In this document: piece after piece, positions 37,101 to 52,100 of the stretch
How the letters are laid out: each line of letters opens with the position of its first letter
How positions within the stretch are numbered: position 1 is the first letter of the stretch
DNA from: Notospermus geniculatus
Lineage: Eukaryota; Nemertea; Pilidiophora; Heteronemertea; Lineidae
Direction: 5' to 3'
NCBI GenBank assembly: GCA_002633025.1
Contig: NMRB01000020.1
Span: 67,381 to 131,380 of the forward strand
Length of the DNA stretch: 64,000 nucleotides
Made by a program: the position numbers and the translations under genes
The notes under the pieces: generated by a model
What the model saw: the letters and a program-made list of their open reading frames with translations, nothing else
The model's database searches: none
What the model was told of the DNA's origin: nothing

Positions 37101-40100
37101 ATGCATTGGGTAATGTTAGAAACCAAAGAGAGGCCACTTTGTGCACAAGTCCATCAAAGATCTCTCCCACCAAGAAAGAGTTAACCAAAAAAAGAGCCGG
37201 GTTTCATAACGAGCTCTGAAGATAGCTACAAGATAACGAGGAAGGATCCGTCTATTTCCTAACAGGATCACTTTAAGGAGGAGGACAGAAATTCTCTAAG
37301 ATTGCCTGAGTGCAAGCATTTCCTCTGGCATCACCAAGACGAATAAAGGTTATCTGATGGTAAACATGGTTAGCAGTTCAAAAACCATGTGTTTATGAAA
37401 GCACTGACTAGAGGTACAGCAATTGATACGGAGCTGCAATTTACAAAGCTGTGTTGTCTGGTTAAGTTTGAGTTAAAGCATTGTGTAGACAAGATGAGTG
37501 ACGACACAGCCACCAATGTGTAGACAAGATGTGTGACTACACAGCCCCCAAGGTCAATTCCAAGGTCACATCTTCAGAATACGACTGGACACAAAATTGC
37601 TTTATGACAACAGAAAGATGAAGCCAGTGTTTGAATATACGTCGAGATTTTTTAGTAAATCGATCGCATTTTCAACCACGCATGGTACCGGTACCATAAC
37701 TGACCATGAAGCATAATGGTACATGTCGGAAGAATGTTGTAATGCAAAGTTGTGTGACAGCCATGGGTAGTGTAATCTGGAGTGGGCAATGAGCAGCGAA
37801 TTTCACATCATGTATAACCTGGAGGAAATTTTTTTATTTTGATACCCTAAGTCAGTGACACCTGTTTTCCCACATGGTTTTTTGGTTTAGTATGGTAGCA
37901 GTCGGCATGAAAACTTATACATACGAAGTACTGGCTTAGTCTTAGGGGTAGGACGCTGCTTAGGGGTGATAAATCGAAGGTCGAAGTCCTGACATCGATC
38001 GCCAGAAAACTGCAAGGGGCACCTGTAATACAAACATCTTGTCCTTTTAGTACATTAGGAAGGTTAAAAAGACTAAGTTCACAGGATATGTCCAGCTACA
38101 GCTGCATCCTACTAAGATATTCTATTTGGCAATGGTATGTGGCAAGAGATCACTTTCCTAACTCTTTACCAATAACCGAGCCATTTTCTTTAGTAAACTG
38201 TCATGCTGAGGACCAGATCAAGGTGAATCTAGGATTTGGAAATATGGATTTCTTAGTCAAGTTTTTGGAAGGACACATTCCTAATCAGAGAATTATCTCC
38301 GAGAAGGTGGCTGGAATAGGAAGGCTTGGGTCTACATGATAAAGTGTAAACCTCAAATGTGACCTGTTCCAGGAAAACCATCCATTTGTCAAAAATTTTC
38401 ATATCCTATGTTTTGATGGATTTGTGTAGCCTAGAAGAGACAGAGAGCTTTATAATGACACTTAAATTTTGATAATCGGACAATAAGTATGGAAATTCTA
38501 GTTTTTGGAAGGCCACGTGCCAATAAAACACCGTTTTTCGAAAAAAACAAAGAAAATACGCTGTGAAGTCAAGAAATGACAATGGTTTGGGTCTCGCAAC
38601 TGACCATAAAGTGAGATTTAACACTTTTATAATGAAAATCTCTGGGTTGTGGTGCGAAGAAATGTGTTAAAAAAATAAGTTTACAAACTTTCTATCGAAA
38701 AAAAAATTTTGAATTTTTTTTTTTCAATTTTTTTTTACTTTTGACATTTATGCTAATTGGTACCTGGCGACTTTTGGATGGTTTTCCTGGAACAGGTCAC
38801 AAATTCATTTGCCATCACAACAACCTCTTCCTCAATCCTGGATTCACCCATGCAATGTGTCACCAGACACTTTACGCCATATGCCGCCTACTCTGTTAGA
38901 GTCTACAGTCTACAGTAATAAAATACTGGGCCTACTCCTCGTCCCCCTCCCCATTTCTGCAGTATTTGGAAACATACCTGGAGCCTATGCAAAAGTACAT
39001 TTCAAAGGATTTCTGCCAAATAACACTGTCCATTACTAAACAATGACCATTCTGAGGACAATGTGATGAAACAATTCAATCAAAATCAGCCGCCACAAAT
39101 GGACATGTTCTGAATACTCAGCCAGAAATAATCCTTTCGTACAACACACCGGTGTCAATGTCATGTACCAGTCTCCTTCAATATCTGGGTTGTCACAGGA
39201 ACACCATTCCCACACAGTGTCATCAACAGTGCTGATATCCAAGCCGCTTATCGACAGCTTTCTCAGCTTCCTAGAATACAAATATCGCCTGTCCTCCCCC
39301 AACAGATATTCTGGTAGAGTATAGGATGGCTAAAAGAACAGTATTGGACTAGTGAAATCAATACCAGAGGCCTACCAACCCACTTTCCAAGAGAAAAACC
39401 CTTCTCCATTTAAGAGCAATGATCTTTCCTCCCTTATCTTCTTTTTTTCTAAGTGTCTAGGGATATAACAAAGGGAACAGAAGACACCACCTCAGGAAGT
39501 AGACTAGCACTACAACAAAATTTTTGCTTTTGTAATTTACAACACCTCAAAACATCGAATGTGATGTTTTCACATGGCAGCTGGTGCCTGGGTAAAATCA
39601 AATTACCAATACCTACAACACCAAAGTTCTATAACTTGTTTTTTTCTAATCATGGAATAATCTATCTCTATTCTATCTCAAACTCTGCAGTGGGGCCCAT
39701 TCAAAAGAAACCTTGCACCAAACTTAGAACTGAAGTCTCCCATGGAAGTAGGCCTACAGAGATCAGTTAATGTTTCTTTAATAAGCAGCTAAGGAAGCAA
39801 GCTGAACATTACCTTGTCTGTGAACATGGTTAGCTGTTAAGCCATGGGGTAGGATTCAGAAACAATGCCTTACCCATCTATGTCAAAGGATTGATTTTCC
39901 AATGAAGAAATCTTGAAAGTAACTTTACATGCTAATAAATTTCACGAGATGCCGTACAATGGTATTTTGCATTTTGTTTCTGAATACTGACCCCAGAGAT
40001 CATGACAGCAACAGTGTTAGTATGTACTACACCGCATGCAGTGTGTGGAAGCAAGTATACATGTACTGCAGTCGTCTGCCAAGTTACACCCAGCCACCCT

Positions 40101-43100
40101 GAAAATGAGATGCTAAGAGAGGAATCTTGTTAGTAGAATATCAGGAACATGATGGATATATACTGTACAAATAAATGCATATTAAATGGAGTCATCAAAA
40201 AGCTAACAAGAACATCAAATTTACCACCACCAAAAATATATTTCAGTGGCAGATTTAGGGTTTGAGGAAAGAAGAGCTTCAAAACAAGAAGTACTAGTGT
40301 AATAATGTCAACAATCATAATTCCAAAATTATTTTGACATTGTTTCATCAATATTCCAAAATTCTATGGTCAATCTCGAAAATGATACAAAAAAGCAACA
40401 TTTACACAGGTTGCATTCCTAAATCTGCCTCTGGTACCATAACCATGATTCAAATTCAATGCACCTTGCAATAAATATCATGTAAAACAACATCAATTCT
40501 CACACCACGTAAAAACATCCTAAGAGAATTCTACCATTATCAACATTTTAATGACTCATCATCTGTGAGGAATTCAAACAAAAGAAATTCTAGACACAAA
40601 TATTGATCACAAGAAGAACAGAAAACTACTTTCGTTCCTATCATTGGAAGAAGAATGCTTTCAATCAAATTTCTTATGTTTTAGCAAAAAAATTAGTGTC
40701 AATTTTCTGGCACATCACACATTTCAAGGCATCAGTTGCACAGGACATTGTTTCATCAATTGCACGGGACGTCTGTTGTGTTTCATTAATTGCACAGGAC
40801 ATTGCACAGGACATCGCTTTAGTGCCTGAGGAAGCTCTTCCATGAAAAGGAAAAGCTTTGCCAATCTATGAAAACCTGTGTCGGCTATGTATAGATTATG
40901 TGACGTCATGACCAGTCATATTGGAAATGACATATCTGCTGCGAATCTCATGAGAATTGAAGTTGACCATGCAAATGTTCCTATCTTTGACCTCTAGGCT
41001 ACATGTATATCTTGGTATAAATGCTAAAGTAAGCTTATTACTGCATCAATAAAGACATCAGTGATATCAAGAATATATTCTTGATGATAAGCAACAGCAG
41101 CAGCCCATCCCCTTCCATAGGAATACAAACAAATATCACAATTCGAAGAAAAACATGGAAAAACAGGCTATTTTTAACAGAAGGAAATGCCAGGACTCAA
41201 CAGGGCTTATAGAATCTTTAGAAAAAAAGAAATATGTATTCACGATATACTCCCACACACGTGAAGTTAGAATTATTTGACACAAGGAAGGATTCCCCCA
41301 GAGCAATAGTTAGAGGACGGTATCTGAATGTTCAAACAGCAGAATGACTCAACATTCTCTCATTGGAAGATATTTCATATACCGGTAGTTCTGCTCAAAA
41401 ATTCCATGAATTTTTTTGCATCATCCACATTTTGTACGATTCTGTAGCCCAGTCATTGCATTTACCAGGTCCCTATCGTGTGCACATTTATCACAAGAGT
41501 CAAAGAACTCTGACACACCCTGGCAATATGTAGATAGTCAGAAGGGACATTCTCACCTCAAATAGTATAGGCCTAGAGGCCATGAACTAATGGCTTCTCA
41601 TGGCGAAACAGATTCACTCATCAACAATGTGATGAAAGGCCTACACAGGGCCGTATTTAGTGGGGGGGGGGGCAGTTGCCGCAGAGCCAACCCAAAAACG
41701 TGATTTTCATGCTGGCTTTTGCCCCCCTAGGATAAATATGGCCCTGATGTTGTAAACACAACCATCAAGCAATACCATTTGAAAGGTTAGATCATGGTCG
41801 TATTGGCCACATCAGACCACAATGGCATTCAGCAAAGTGATCTGAAGATTCAATAAATAGATTGACATATCAAGTCTAATGAACACCTGACAATAACAAA
41901 TTGAGATTGCAAATAAACCTAATTATTGCGGTGAGGGTCACTGATCATGACGCAAATCTTGCGAGGATCATGTATCAACCCTTTTTGCCTTTCTGATAAT
42001 TTCATCAAATTGAGAAGAAGCAAATCCCTAGACGACTAACAAGCGAAATCTAATTATCTTAGTTACTTTGTAGCATTGAGTTAAATTGGTTTCTGATAGC
42101 CTTGTTAGGGCAGGTGAGAAGAGTATTCAGTGTTTGATTGTCTGTTTGATTGACGTCATGCCTGTTTTCAACCAAAACGAGGTATTTTCTTCAGCATGGC
42201 ATGATTGCAGAAATGAAATCTGCCATGAAAACTCCGCCTTAGAGAATTCAATAAACACTAATCAGGAGCATGGAAGTCCCGGCCTGACCATGATTATGGA
42301 TGCTGCTTACTGCTCGCAAAGAAACAGAACCCCAAATGAAAGAGACATTGGATACTCCCCCTTTGTGTGGTGGGACAATGAGGTTTGGCAGAAGAGACAA
42401 GTATCTATTTTTACAAAGGATATTGCTTCCCAACAGTGTCATAAAATGAACTTGCATGGACACTTGCACAGGCAAAATCACTGGTGAATGGTGAGATACA
42501 TGTATTCTGTAGTTACGGTACTACCATAACTACAGAATATCTCACCATTCACCAGTGATTTTGCCTGTGCAAGTGTCCAGAAGTTTGTTTTATGACAAGT
42601 TTCCCAAGTTTCCTAAGTTTCCTCAAAGTTTGAATGTCCCATCATCATCCCACTCCACCAATTGACGTCATGATTGTGGGTCAGGAGAGGAAATCCAATA
42701 TAACGCTAAGCCAGAAGGGCAATGAAACCTAAGACCCTTGTGTAAAGTATCAAAGTTAACCTCCTTCTGGCCACGCTGTAACAACATTCACGAAAGGAAT
42801 ACTATTCTTAGTTGAGATAACTTCAATGTAGCTAAAAGAATTAGTGGGCTGTACTCTGTTTCCTGACGTCATTCCAAAAGTCAGTGACTTGTATCCCAAG
42901 AAAAATGCTGTTTTCTTTACTTGGTCTTTTATTGGTATCTTGTTGCTAGGCCTACAGAAAGCCGATAACAGAGCGATGTGCGTAAGAGAATTGGGGGCGG
43001 CAACCAAGTGTAGATAGCTGAAGGACTTGGCAACAAAGGGTATTAAGCTCATCAAAGAATGAACATCTACGTCTTGTTGCCAATGAAACCGTAGTACAAG

Positions 43101-46100
43101 TGAGACAGCCAATTATGATGACGTTATTCTGGCGAGGATAGAAATGGGTCTGGGATGATAAATGACAAAGGGGAAAGGGGCCTATACATGATTGACATAT
43201 TCCTTCCATTCCAATATTATGTATTTAAACTAAAGTTAACCCCGGGGTGACAATGGCAGATCATTAGTTTTGACGTCACCAGACATATTGCAGGAAGATG
43301 GTAAGTGTTTTCTGCTTCCAAGAAAATACCTATGAAGAAGCATCATAAGGTGCAGTCTGTGCAGAACTGGAGTTACCAAACAAAATGCTTGCAAGTGAAA
43401 CATGGCCTTGAAATGTGTGTGTGTGAGAAATAAAAGGCATTCTTGATGTCATAGGAAGTGATGTTAGCACTCTCCACCATCTGCAGCATCATTCAAAGAA
43501 GATGCTTCTACCGTACATTATCAGCATCTATATAGGAAGAAGGGAGTTGGATTTATTCAAGGATGCCACACAGAATCATCTGTTTTCATTCCCAAACGAC
43601 TTCCAATGAATGTGAAACAAATTTGCAGTTTCAATTCCAGAGGGTTTGAGAGTATCAATTGAATCTTACCTGCAAAACTGGGCTTTGAATGCTGGCAAAT
43701 ATACACAGGTGCCACCATTTAAGCAGTACGTTTGTTTCTCACATGGATAATAGTGACCCGTGGGTGCTATTTGTGATGATGGCACTGAAATTAAAAGATG
43801 AAGAAGCATTAGGAAAACACTCTGCATGGCATATGTAGGCCTACACAGAAATACTGTATGGGTTTTGAAGTTATCAACAGATTCACTGTTCTTGGCATTT
43901 TCAGTCACCCGTACTAAAAAAACTCTCTTGGGTGCACTAAGGTGTGCTAGGGTATTCTTGGGTGTTCCTGGGTAGACTGTTCCAAAGTACCCATTGACTA
44001 AAGGGTGTTCTAAGGTATTCTTGGGTATCTCTGGCATACCTGGACACCCTAGAGACACCCTAGAACACCCTTCAGTCATGTCAGTCAATAGAGCTTGTGC
44101 AGTGGTTCATTATGATGTCACTTTTGACCTGCAGTCCACCATGCTGACGTCGACGACAAAGTGCGCCACGTGTAGACTGCGTCATGGTTTGAAGACGCAC
44201 ACACTCTACTTGCACTGATGACAAAATGCACCACGTCAAATTGACCGTCAAGATGGTGGATTTTTCTGTGATGACGTCATCTGCACAAGCTCTATACGTA
44301 TTTTGGAACAATCTACGCAAGAACACCCAAGAATACCCTAGAACACCCAGGAAGACCCTAGAGCACCCAAGAGATATTTTTTAGTAGTACGGAGTGATTT
44401 CTGAAATCTCATGAACCTTGCAATCTATAGGCCTATCATTTCCCCACACTATCACTCCTTTCTCTTTTGCAATGTACAACCAAAGAAAACGATGCAGCAC
44501 AGATAGATTCTCAATTCTTTACCAGGGAGAACGCCAGAGAATGTTCCTATAGAAACCGACAAGAGACGCAAGGAAAAACTGCACTCTCCGAGGTCATCTT
44601 TTCTCAGGTTTCCTTATTCGCACTTTTAACTTCAGCAGTAAAAGAACAAAGCCTGTCATAGTAGACAAGGCAGCCATGAAAATCCTTTTATTAGCAGCGC
44701 TAATGGTAATGTGAAAGAAGGAATGTACCAGTATCACATATAGAACCTCCAGGAGACGTATTCATAGCCATGGTTTCATTGTTACACATCTAAGAACACA
44801 GGAACATCAAAAGACGTGGAATTGGCTCAGCACTGCATGATTGGGGCACGGTTGTCTTGTATACATTCCTGGATATTGGCCTATAAGTCTTCCCATGGAA
44901 GTTTTTTATCAAAAATACTTTCAATTGAAAGGAAAAGATGAGAAAAGCAGCTCCTTCGAGAGTTGCACGCATTGATTTTGAAGGTGTTTTTCCAGTGGTA
45001 ATCTATAATCTCCTGAAGAAACGTCCCTTTCCTCATGAGATAGGCAACTTAACCGAACATTGGCAAATTTCTTTCAGTCTTTTATCACTACTCTATCTAT
45101 TGGGATCTTGTAGGGATGTAGCCTATGTACTGTACATGCATGATGAAGCTGTACAGTTTTTCTTTACGCAAGTGCTACATTCTCGAAATTACATGTATTC
45201 CTACTGACAGCAGCTGTTACTAAACTTTTGCAGGGGTCACCTACATCCATGCTACAACAGTGACATCAGAACAATTAGCCAAGGTTCGATGGTAATCCCA
45301 TTTGTACATGACGGCATCTTAATATGGTATTAATTGGTAAATCAATGGTCTATGACTAATGGTCCAGATCATAAGCAAGAAAGGTCAAATAAGAGTGGAA
45401 AAGGTCTTTTCTGCAATTGCCCATCCGATAATTGCTAGGATCAGCTGGTTTCTCAAAAGGACGACAGTCACTAACACTGTATTTCATGATGTGGTATTGG
45501 TTAATGTGATAGCAAGACCATTATCCTCTTCCTAATTATATTATCATCTCTCAAACTCTCTGCTGATCAGTGTTACTGTTGTGTTCGGAGATTTTGCACT
45601 ATATCATCTACATTCTATCAAATATTCTTTCCATTTCCCTTCTGCCCCTTCCTATAGAGGGTTAAAGAGAACCAGGCACGCACAGAGGCGAACTAAGATA
45701 GCATATAAAGACAACTATCTCACAAAAAACAACAAATGAACTTTTGTGTTTACGCATATTTTGACACACACTGAAAAACTCCGCCATACAAATAACAAAG
45801 TAAATTTCATTTTTGCTTCCGCTGCACACAAACGTGTCGAGAAACATGTCACCAATAGTTTCTCACAATGCCTGATGAGCCTCACAAACCGCCATGGTAA
45901 TTTCTTAGTGTAAGGAAGCCACCAACTCCCTAAGTGGTCATACCATAATAATAGGAGTCCTGGCAATATTTTGTGAACCATTCATGATAAAGCCTAATTG
46001 CGTCTCTTGAGATGAGTGAAGGAGGCAACCAATCAACATTCACCCTCTTAACCAAACATAGCAAATAGATCTTTGGCACCATTCCCATCAATTATGAAGG

Positions 46101-49100
46101 ACTCGTACTAGTTCATGAAGCGAGATTCACACTTTACACCCAGACACCCAATTGTAAACCTGCATTTCACTTTCAGCAACACTTCCAATTTCACCGTATT
46201 CTGTTTTTTCAATACAAATCCATTTTGCCGTCCTATACTACTAACGTGCAGATGCTCGACTCAATTACCCATCACATCATAAACTGAACCCAATTGCTCA
46301 CTTCGTCAGGATTCTTAAAATCTCCATCTCACAGCTAGACATTCAACAATTGGCTATTTTACAGAAAGATGATGCCCACCTCAGTTTACCAATATACAGA
46401 TGCCCAACCCCACTGCCCAGTGTGCTTTTCATCCATGCCTCAAAATTACCCAGTGAAATTGCTGAAATCCATTGCCAGGAAATATAGGGTCAATCTCTTG
46501 CTTCCAGAAATTCAATATTGTGGCTTTCATAATTACTCCAGCGTCTGGCGGAGTGACTTCCAAAGCGATATTTTCCATTCAATTTGACTGTTACATACAT
46601 CCGAGCACTTATCTCTACTGTATTCAGTGCATGATAGCAGTAATTAAAGCTATCCGTCATTGGAAAACACTACAACGATTGTTTCAAGTAAAATACTACA
46701 TGCCAATAAGAGGGAAACATTCAATTTGATGCTGACAAGGACCCAGGAAAGGATGTTGATAACTAATAACTGGATTATTGAACAATTAACCAGTTTAATA
46801 CAAACTGAGTTGGAGTTGAATGCAGCAATTTAAGTAAGCACTATTTGCATTGTGAACAATCTGGTACGTGGAACTGTTAATTCGTTTTCAATGTTCACAT
46901 GAAACATTTATGTTTTAATGATATTTTCGATGTGTAGACAACATTCACTGCCTTGATTTGAAAATTTGGTTGTGTAGACAACATTCACTGCCTTGATTTG
47001 AAAATTTGGTTTCTTACCATCACTTGTCGTCAGTGGTAAACTCGCTGTTGTTGACGACGTCACAGGCACCTCTGTGGTCGATGTTGATGGTGAATCATTT
47101 CCATTCAATATGGATTCAACTGAAAAGAAAGATAAGTGAACAGAGAATAAGAGATCATTCAGGCATCATCATAGGAACAATTTAACACAGAAAAGTCACA
47201 AACACAGAACTTGAAAGTCACCACCACAGAGTGTTAACTTAATAAAGCTACTTTCAAATAATTGATTAGGCTGGCAATACTTTGTTAGACTGACTGTGGA
47301 GGAAGTGCTCATATAGTGGCCCAAGACATCATGAAAATGAGTTATTGATATCTATCTTGTCCATCATTACCATTGGCTTTTGGCAACATTGGACTTGACC
47401 TCAAAGTGGTAATTTTGGGAACTGAAAGTTAGGCTAGCCTGAACAGTCATTGTCCCTTCAAAGCAATGCTGTGAAGGCTGTGGTAGGCATAAAATTGACA
47501 CACAACACACTCACACCCAGACATCCATGACTGAGGTTAAGAGGTCTCATAATGAGTAGTTTGAAAGCATTTGCAAGATGCAAGCAAAAACGGAAACAAA
47601 TGGCTCTAAAGTAAGTACGTATATGTGAAAGAAGCATCTTTGCTGCATCTTTGAATATTGGTAGCTAGGCATTGTGGGCAACAATAATATGGCTACTTGT
47701 TTGGTTACCGTTACCGGTATATGATAAATGTTATCATCTGGTACGGTATATTTAATGCACAGATTGATGTTAGTAATGCCACAGTTAACATTATAGGTTC
47801 GAAGTACACTAGAAGTTACAACATCTATTTTTACCTGTTGAATATTTTGAGGTTGTGGCGGCTGTAAAAGAGGGTCTACTTGTGGAGCTCCTGATTAAAG
47901 ATGTAATACTGATTGGCTTGCTTGTGGCTTTGCTAGCAGTCGTCATTAAATGAGTTGGCTCTATAGTGGATGATATGTTTGGTGGGGATGTATGTCTTGT
48001 CCAAGGCATGACTGGAAGAGGTAAAGACCAACATGCTAAAGTAACGGAGAAGGGTTAGTAAAGATTGGAAGTTCTGAAACATGAAGAACCCTTCAAAGTG
48101 TGATGTCGTATAGTTCACATGCATTTCTCTAATTGCAGTTCAATAAGTACAAAAGTTTTTGTAATCCATGCAGAAATACTTCACTGCAAGTATCCCAGAT
48201 TGGTAAACATTAACAGCAGGTACTGTTGATATAAGAACTATAAGAAAAGACAACATGCATCGAACTGACACAGAAAAATTGTGTCCACAACTCAACTCTT
48301 CTGAAATACACCATCCTAGTTGGAGGAGAGGTTGAAGGAGACAGACAATAGACACGGGATGTGTCTTGGTACGATAAATCTGTGAGGAAAGGAGATTCAA
48401 CAGAGTGCACACATACACTGAGAATTCAATACAAATAAAATGACGACAAAAAAATGGATAAAGCTAGGACATGGCATCTACCCACTGGTCAGAGTGTGTG
48501 ACCATGGTTATGTCTTGATGATATGGTCAACCTTTCATTCCGATATGGTATCCTTTTGCCATCCCCCCCCCTCACAGCACTGGTACCAATCATTTTTTGA
48601 AACCAAATCTTGCTGGCTTTGTTGACTTTGTTGGATCTTATCCCGCACAGCTCAATAGGTACTTTGCACCACCAAAGGTATTGTTACTGCACTGGATCGC
48701 TTTCTTTAGTCATAACGATAGAGCCCAAATTGTGCACCACCTTCAGGAACTCTGGCCATCAGTTTAGATGAATAAGCCCTGTTATTGGATCATCAATTAT
48801 TCTTTGTCAGGAAGATTATTATGATCTAAATTGGATGATGCCATACTGGTTGAGATCTTCGTAATTAATAACCACAGAGTTGAGTTATTATTCCCTGAGT
48901 ATCGTCTGTGATCTTGGTGTGATGCTGTTATACGGTCAGGTGAACGATCAGTAAGGGATCTAAATGAAAGGAAAGGCGCAAGGGAGTTTTGATATCACGC
49001 AGATGTAAGCGCTTGTATCTATCTGAGTTTGATGTCAAAAGGAATGTTCCTGATGATAAGCATAGGTAAAACAATCATAAGGTGGTGGTATTATTGCTCA

Positions 49101-52100
49101 TTTCTTCCTTATATCGTTGTTATTTCACCCACAAGCTTTCACATGTATGACGCTGTACTTTACGGTGACCTCATTATCCCCACCGCACAAAATCGTTGAT
49201 TTTATCCATAGTGACGAACATTTTCATCAATCAAAAGGTAGGAGACACAACTTATACCACTTAACACATACTGTAGAAGTTTCAGCACTTTTCATTGCGT
49301 ATTACGTGCACACGGTGGTCAAAACGAAACAAACTGGTACGAAAATAACGTCACTTCGTGAACAAAAACTAAGACAAGGCGATTAGAATTATGACCTTAT
49401 GAACACAGTTATCTACTTTGATAACAAGGCCTGATGAATGATATTGTTGATGTGCAAAAGGAAAAACCACATAAAGAGACAACAGCTAGAAACACAACAG
49501 TTACCACATTACCTGTGGTTGTTTTTTTTCTAAATGGCCTACGTGTGGGTCTACTCTTTCCTGACGAACCAAAAGGTAACACTGTAAAGAAGCATGCAGT
49601 CTTGTTAGTTGATNNNNNNNNNNNNNNNNNNNNNNNNNNNNNNNNNNNNNNNNNNNNNNNNNNNNNNNNNNNNNNNNNNNNNNNNNNNNNNNNNNNNNNN
49701 NNNNNNNNNNNNNNNNNNNNNNNNNNNNNNNNNNNNNNNNNNNNNNNNNNNNNNNNNNNNNNNNNNNNNNNNNNNNNNNNNNNNNNNNNNNNNNNNNNNN
49801 NNNNNNNNNNNNNNNNNNNNNNNNNNNNNNNNNNNNNNNNNNNNNNNNNNNNNNNNNNNNNNNNNNNNNNNNNNNNNNNNNNNNNNNNNNNNNNNNNNNN
49901 NNNNNNNNNNNNNNNNNNNNNNNNNNNNNNNNNNNNNNNNNNNNNNNNNNNNNNNNNNNNNNNNNNNNNNNNNNNNNNNNNNNNNNNNNNNNNNNNNNNN
50001 NNNNNNNNNNNNNNNNNNNNNNNNNNNNNNNNNNNNNNNNNNNNNNNNNNNNNNNNNNNNNNNNNNNNNNNNNNNNNNNNNNNNNNNNNNNNNNNNNNNN
50101 NNNNNNNNNNNNNNNNNNNNNNNNNNNNNNNNNNNNNNNNNNNNNNNNNNNNNNNNNNNNNNNNNNNNNNNNNNNNNNNNNNNNNNNNNNNNNNNNNNNN
50201 NNNNNNNNNNNNNNNNNNNNNNNNNNNNNNNNNNNNNNNNNNNNNNNNNNNNNNNNNNNNNNNNNNNNNNNNNNNNNNNNNNNNNNNNNNNNNNNNNNNN
50301 NNNNNNNNNNNNNNNNNNNNNNNNNNNNNNNTTATTTCACCCACAAACTTTCACACTCCCATATGACGCTGTACTTTACGGTGACCTCATTATCACCACC
50401 GCACAAAATCGTTGATTTTATCCAAAGTGACGAACATTTTCATCAATCAAAAGGTAGGAGACACAACTTCATGTCACTTAACACATACTGTAGAAGTTTC
50501 AGCACTTTTCATTGCGTATTACGTGCACACGGTGGTCAAAACGAAACAAACTGGTACGAAAATAACATCACTTCGTGAACAAAAACTAAGACAAGGCGAT
50601 TAGAATAATGACCTTATGAACACAGTTATCTACTTTGATAACAAGGCCTGATGAATGATATTGTTGATGTGCAAAAGGAAAAACCACATATAAAGAGACA
50701 ACAGCTAGAAACACAACAGTTACCACATTACCTGTGGTTGTTTTTTTTCTAAATGGCCTACGTGTGGGTCTACTCTTTCCTGACGAACCAAAAGGTAACA
50801 CTGTAAAGAAGCATGCAGTCTTGTTAGTTGATAAGGGAGGAAAGAGTACACATGAAGAATGCAGCAGATTGAATGATTGAATCGAAGAACTTATCACGCA
50901 ACTCCAAACTTCGTCCATGCAATTAGCAAATGTCCGCTACGAAATATTAGTACTGGTCATGTTTATTCAACAGGGTGAGTCTGTGAATGACAATGAAACT
51001 GATCATCGTTTTGTCATACATTTGTACCCAGGGCTATAAGTAAAAGATGATGAATGACCACATACTGATGCACTTTCCCCACTCCAAATAATCCATCTCG
51101 CTGGAAAACTGTCACAAAAGCTTTCAGCCATGGTGAAAAAAACAGCTTGTCTGACCATAGCTTTATACACAAAAAACAGCTCATCCTCCCACTCATAGAG
51201 AAATATCAACAAGATATTCCATCAGTGGGATTAAGCTGTCATGAAAGCGTGGTAAGAGGAGATATCATTCGAAATCAAATCCACCACACTGAAATGTATT
51301 CCAGTCACACAGACAGATCATGTGCACCTTAGAAAATCTCTTCAAACCTTTGATCCACACAACCATACCCACTCACATCTCAAGTAAAAATAAGTAGATC
51401 TCTGTTGCGAAAGCAAATAATATGACCATTTAGCCGATTTCCAGCCAAATGTAGGAGGCCAGCCTCCTGACAACAAGGTTTCATAGAAGTTTAATCCCTC
51501 CTCAAATATGTTGTCTTGTCTTCTAAAATGATTTTTATCAGCTTATATTGTCAAGTGATAATAACGCCTAGCCAAGCATTATGTTTGTAAAGAAAGATAC
51601 CACATGCGTAGTAAACTTTTGTCAGTCAATGAGCCATTTCCTCTTTCTTAACTGGTGTAATGATGAGAGACAATGCAACCCACCTTCATTCTCACTGAGA
51701 CACATTTCTACATTTAGCCCACACAGACACTGCGCTAATTAGTCACAAGACATCAGTCTCAAATAGGGCAATCTACTAAACAAACTTTTAATTTGTCAAT
51801 GTGTTTAGGCCTGTTGTTTGGCCGGGGTTGCTTTGGCAGAAGCTGCGCTTCCATTACAGCTTCGGTCTATCCACATATAAATAAGACCCCCGGATATTTC
51901 ACAGCTAATGCGTTTCCACTACTGGATTTGAGGTTAGTAAGTTCGGCTACAGGCAATAAGTGGAGTAAACCGCGTATTGTTCTGGTACTTTGAGCATGCG
52001 CAATGTCGCAAGTGATCTTAAGCCACCTAACTACAAATAGACCCGGACTTATTGCCATATCCCACTGTTGTTGATCCGCATCTAATTTAGATTCGGTGTA

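Noticed and set aside
37940-38015. tRNA-like stretch (GGTAGGACGC and GGTCGAAGTCC) as a tRNA or SINE
   Set aside because: Boxes are degenerate and no cloverleaf could be drawn; too weak to annotate.
42086-42487. 133-codon plus-strand ORF ending in the 42458 palindrome
   Set aside because: Its last codons are the palindrome arm and the rest lacks coding character.
42756-43112. 118-codon minus-strand ORF in the NRG-like intron
   Set aside because: No recognisable motif, no flanking splice signals and ordinary intronic composition.
49409-50415. Long ORFs of about 270-310 codons on both strands
   Set aside because: They are artefacts of reading through 718 N bases.
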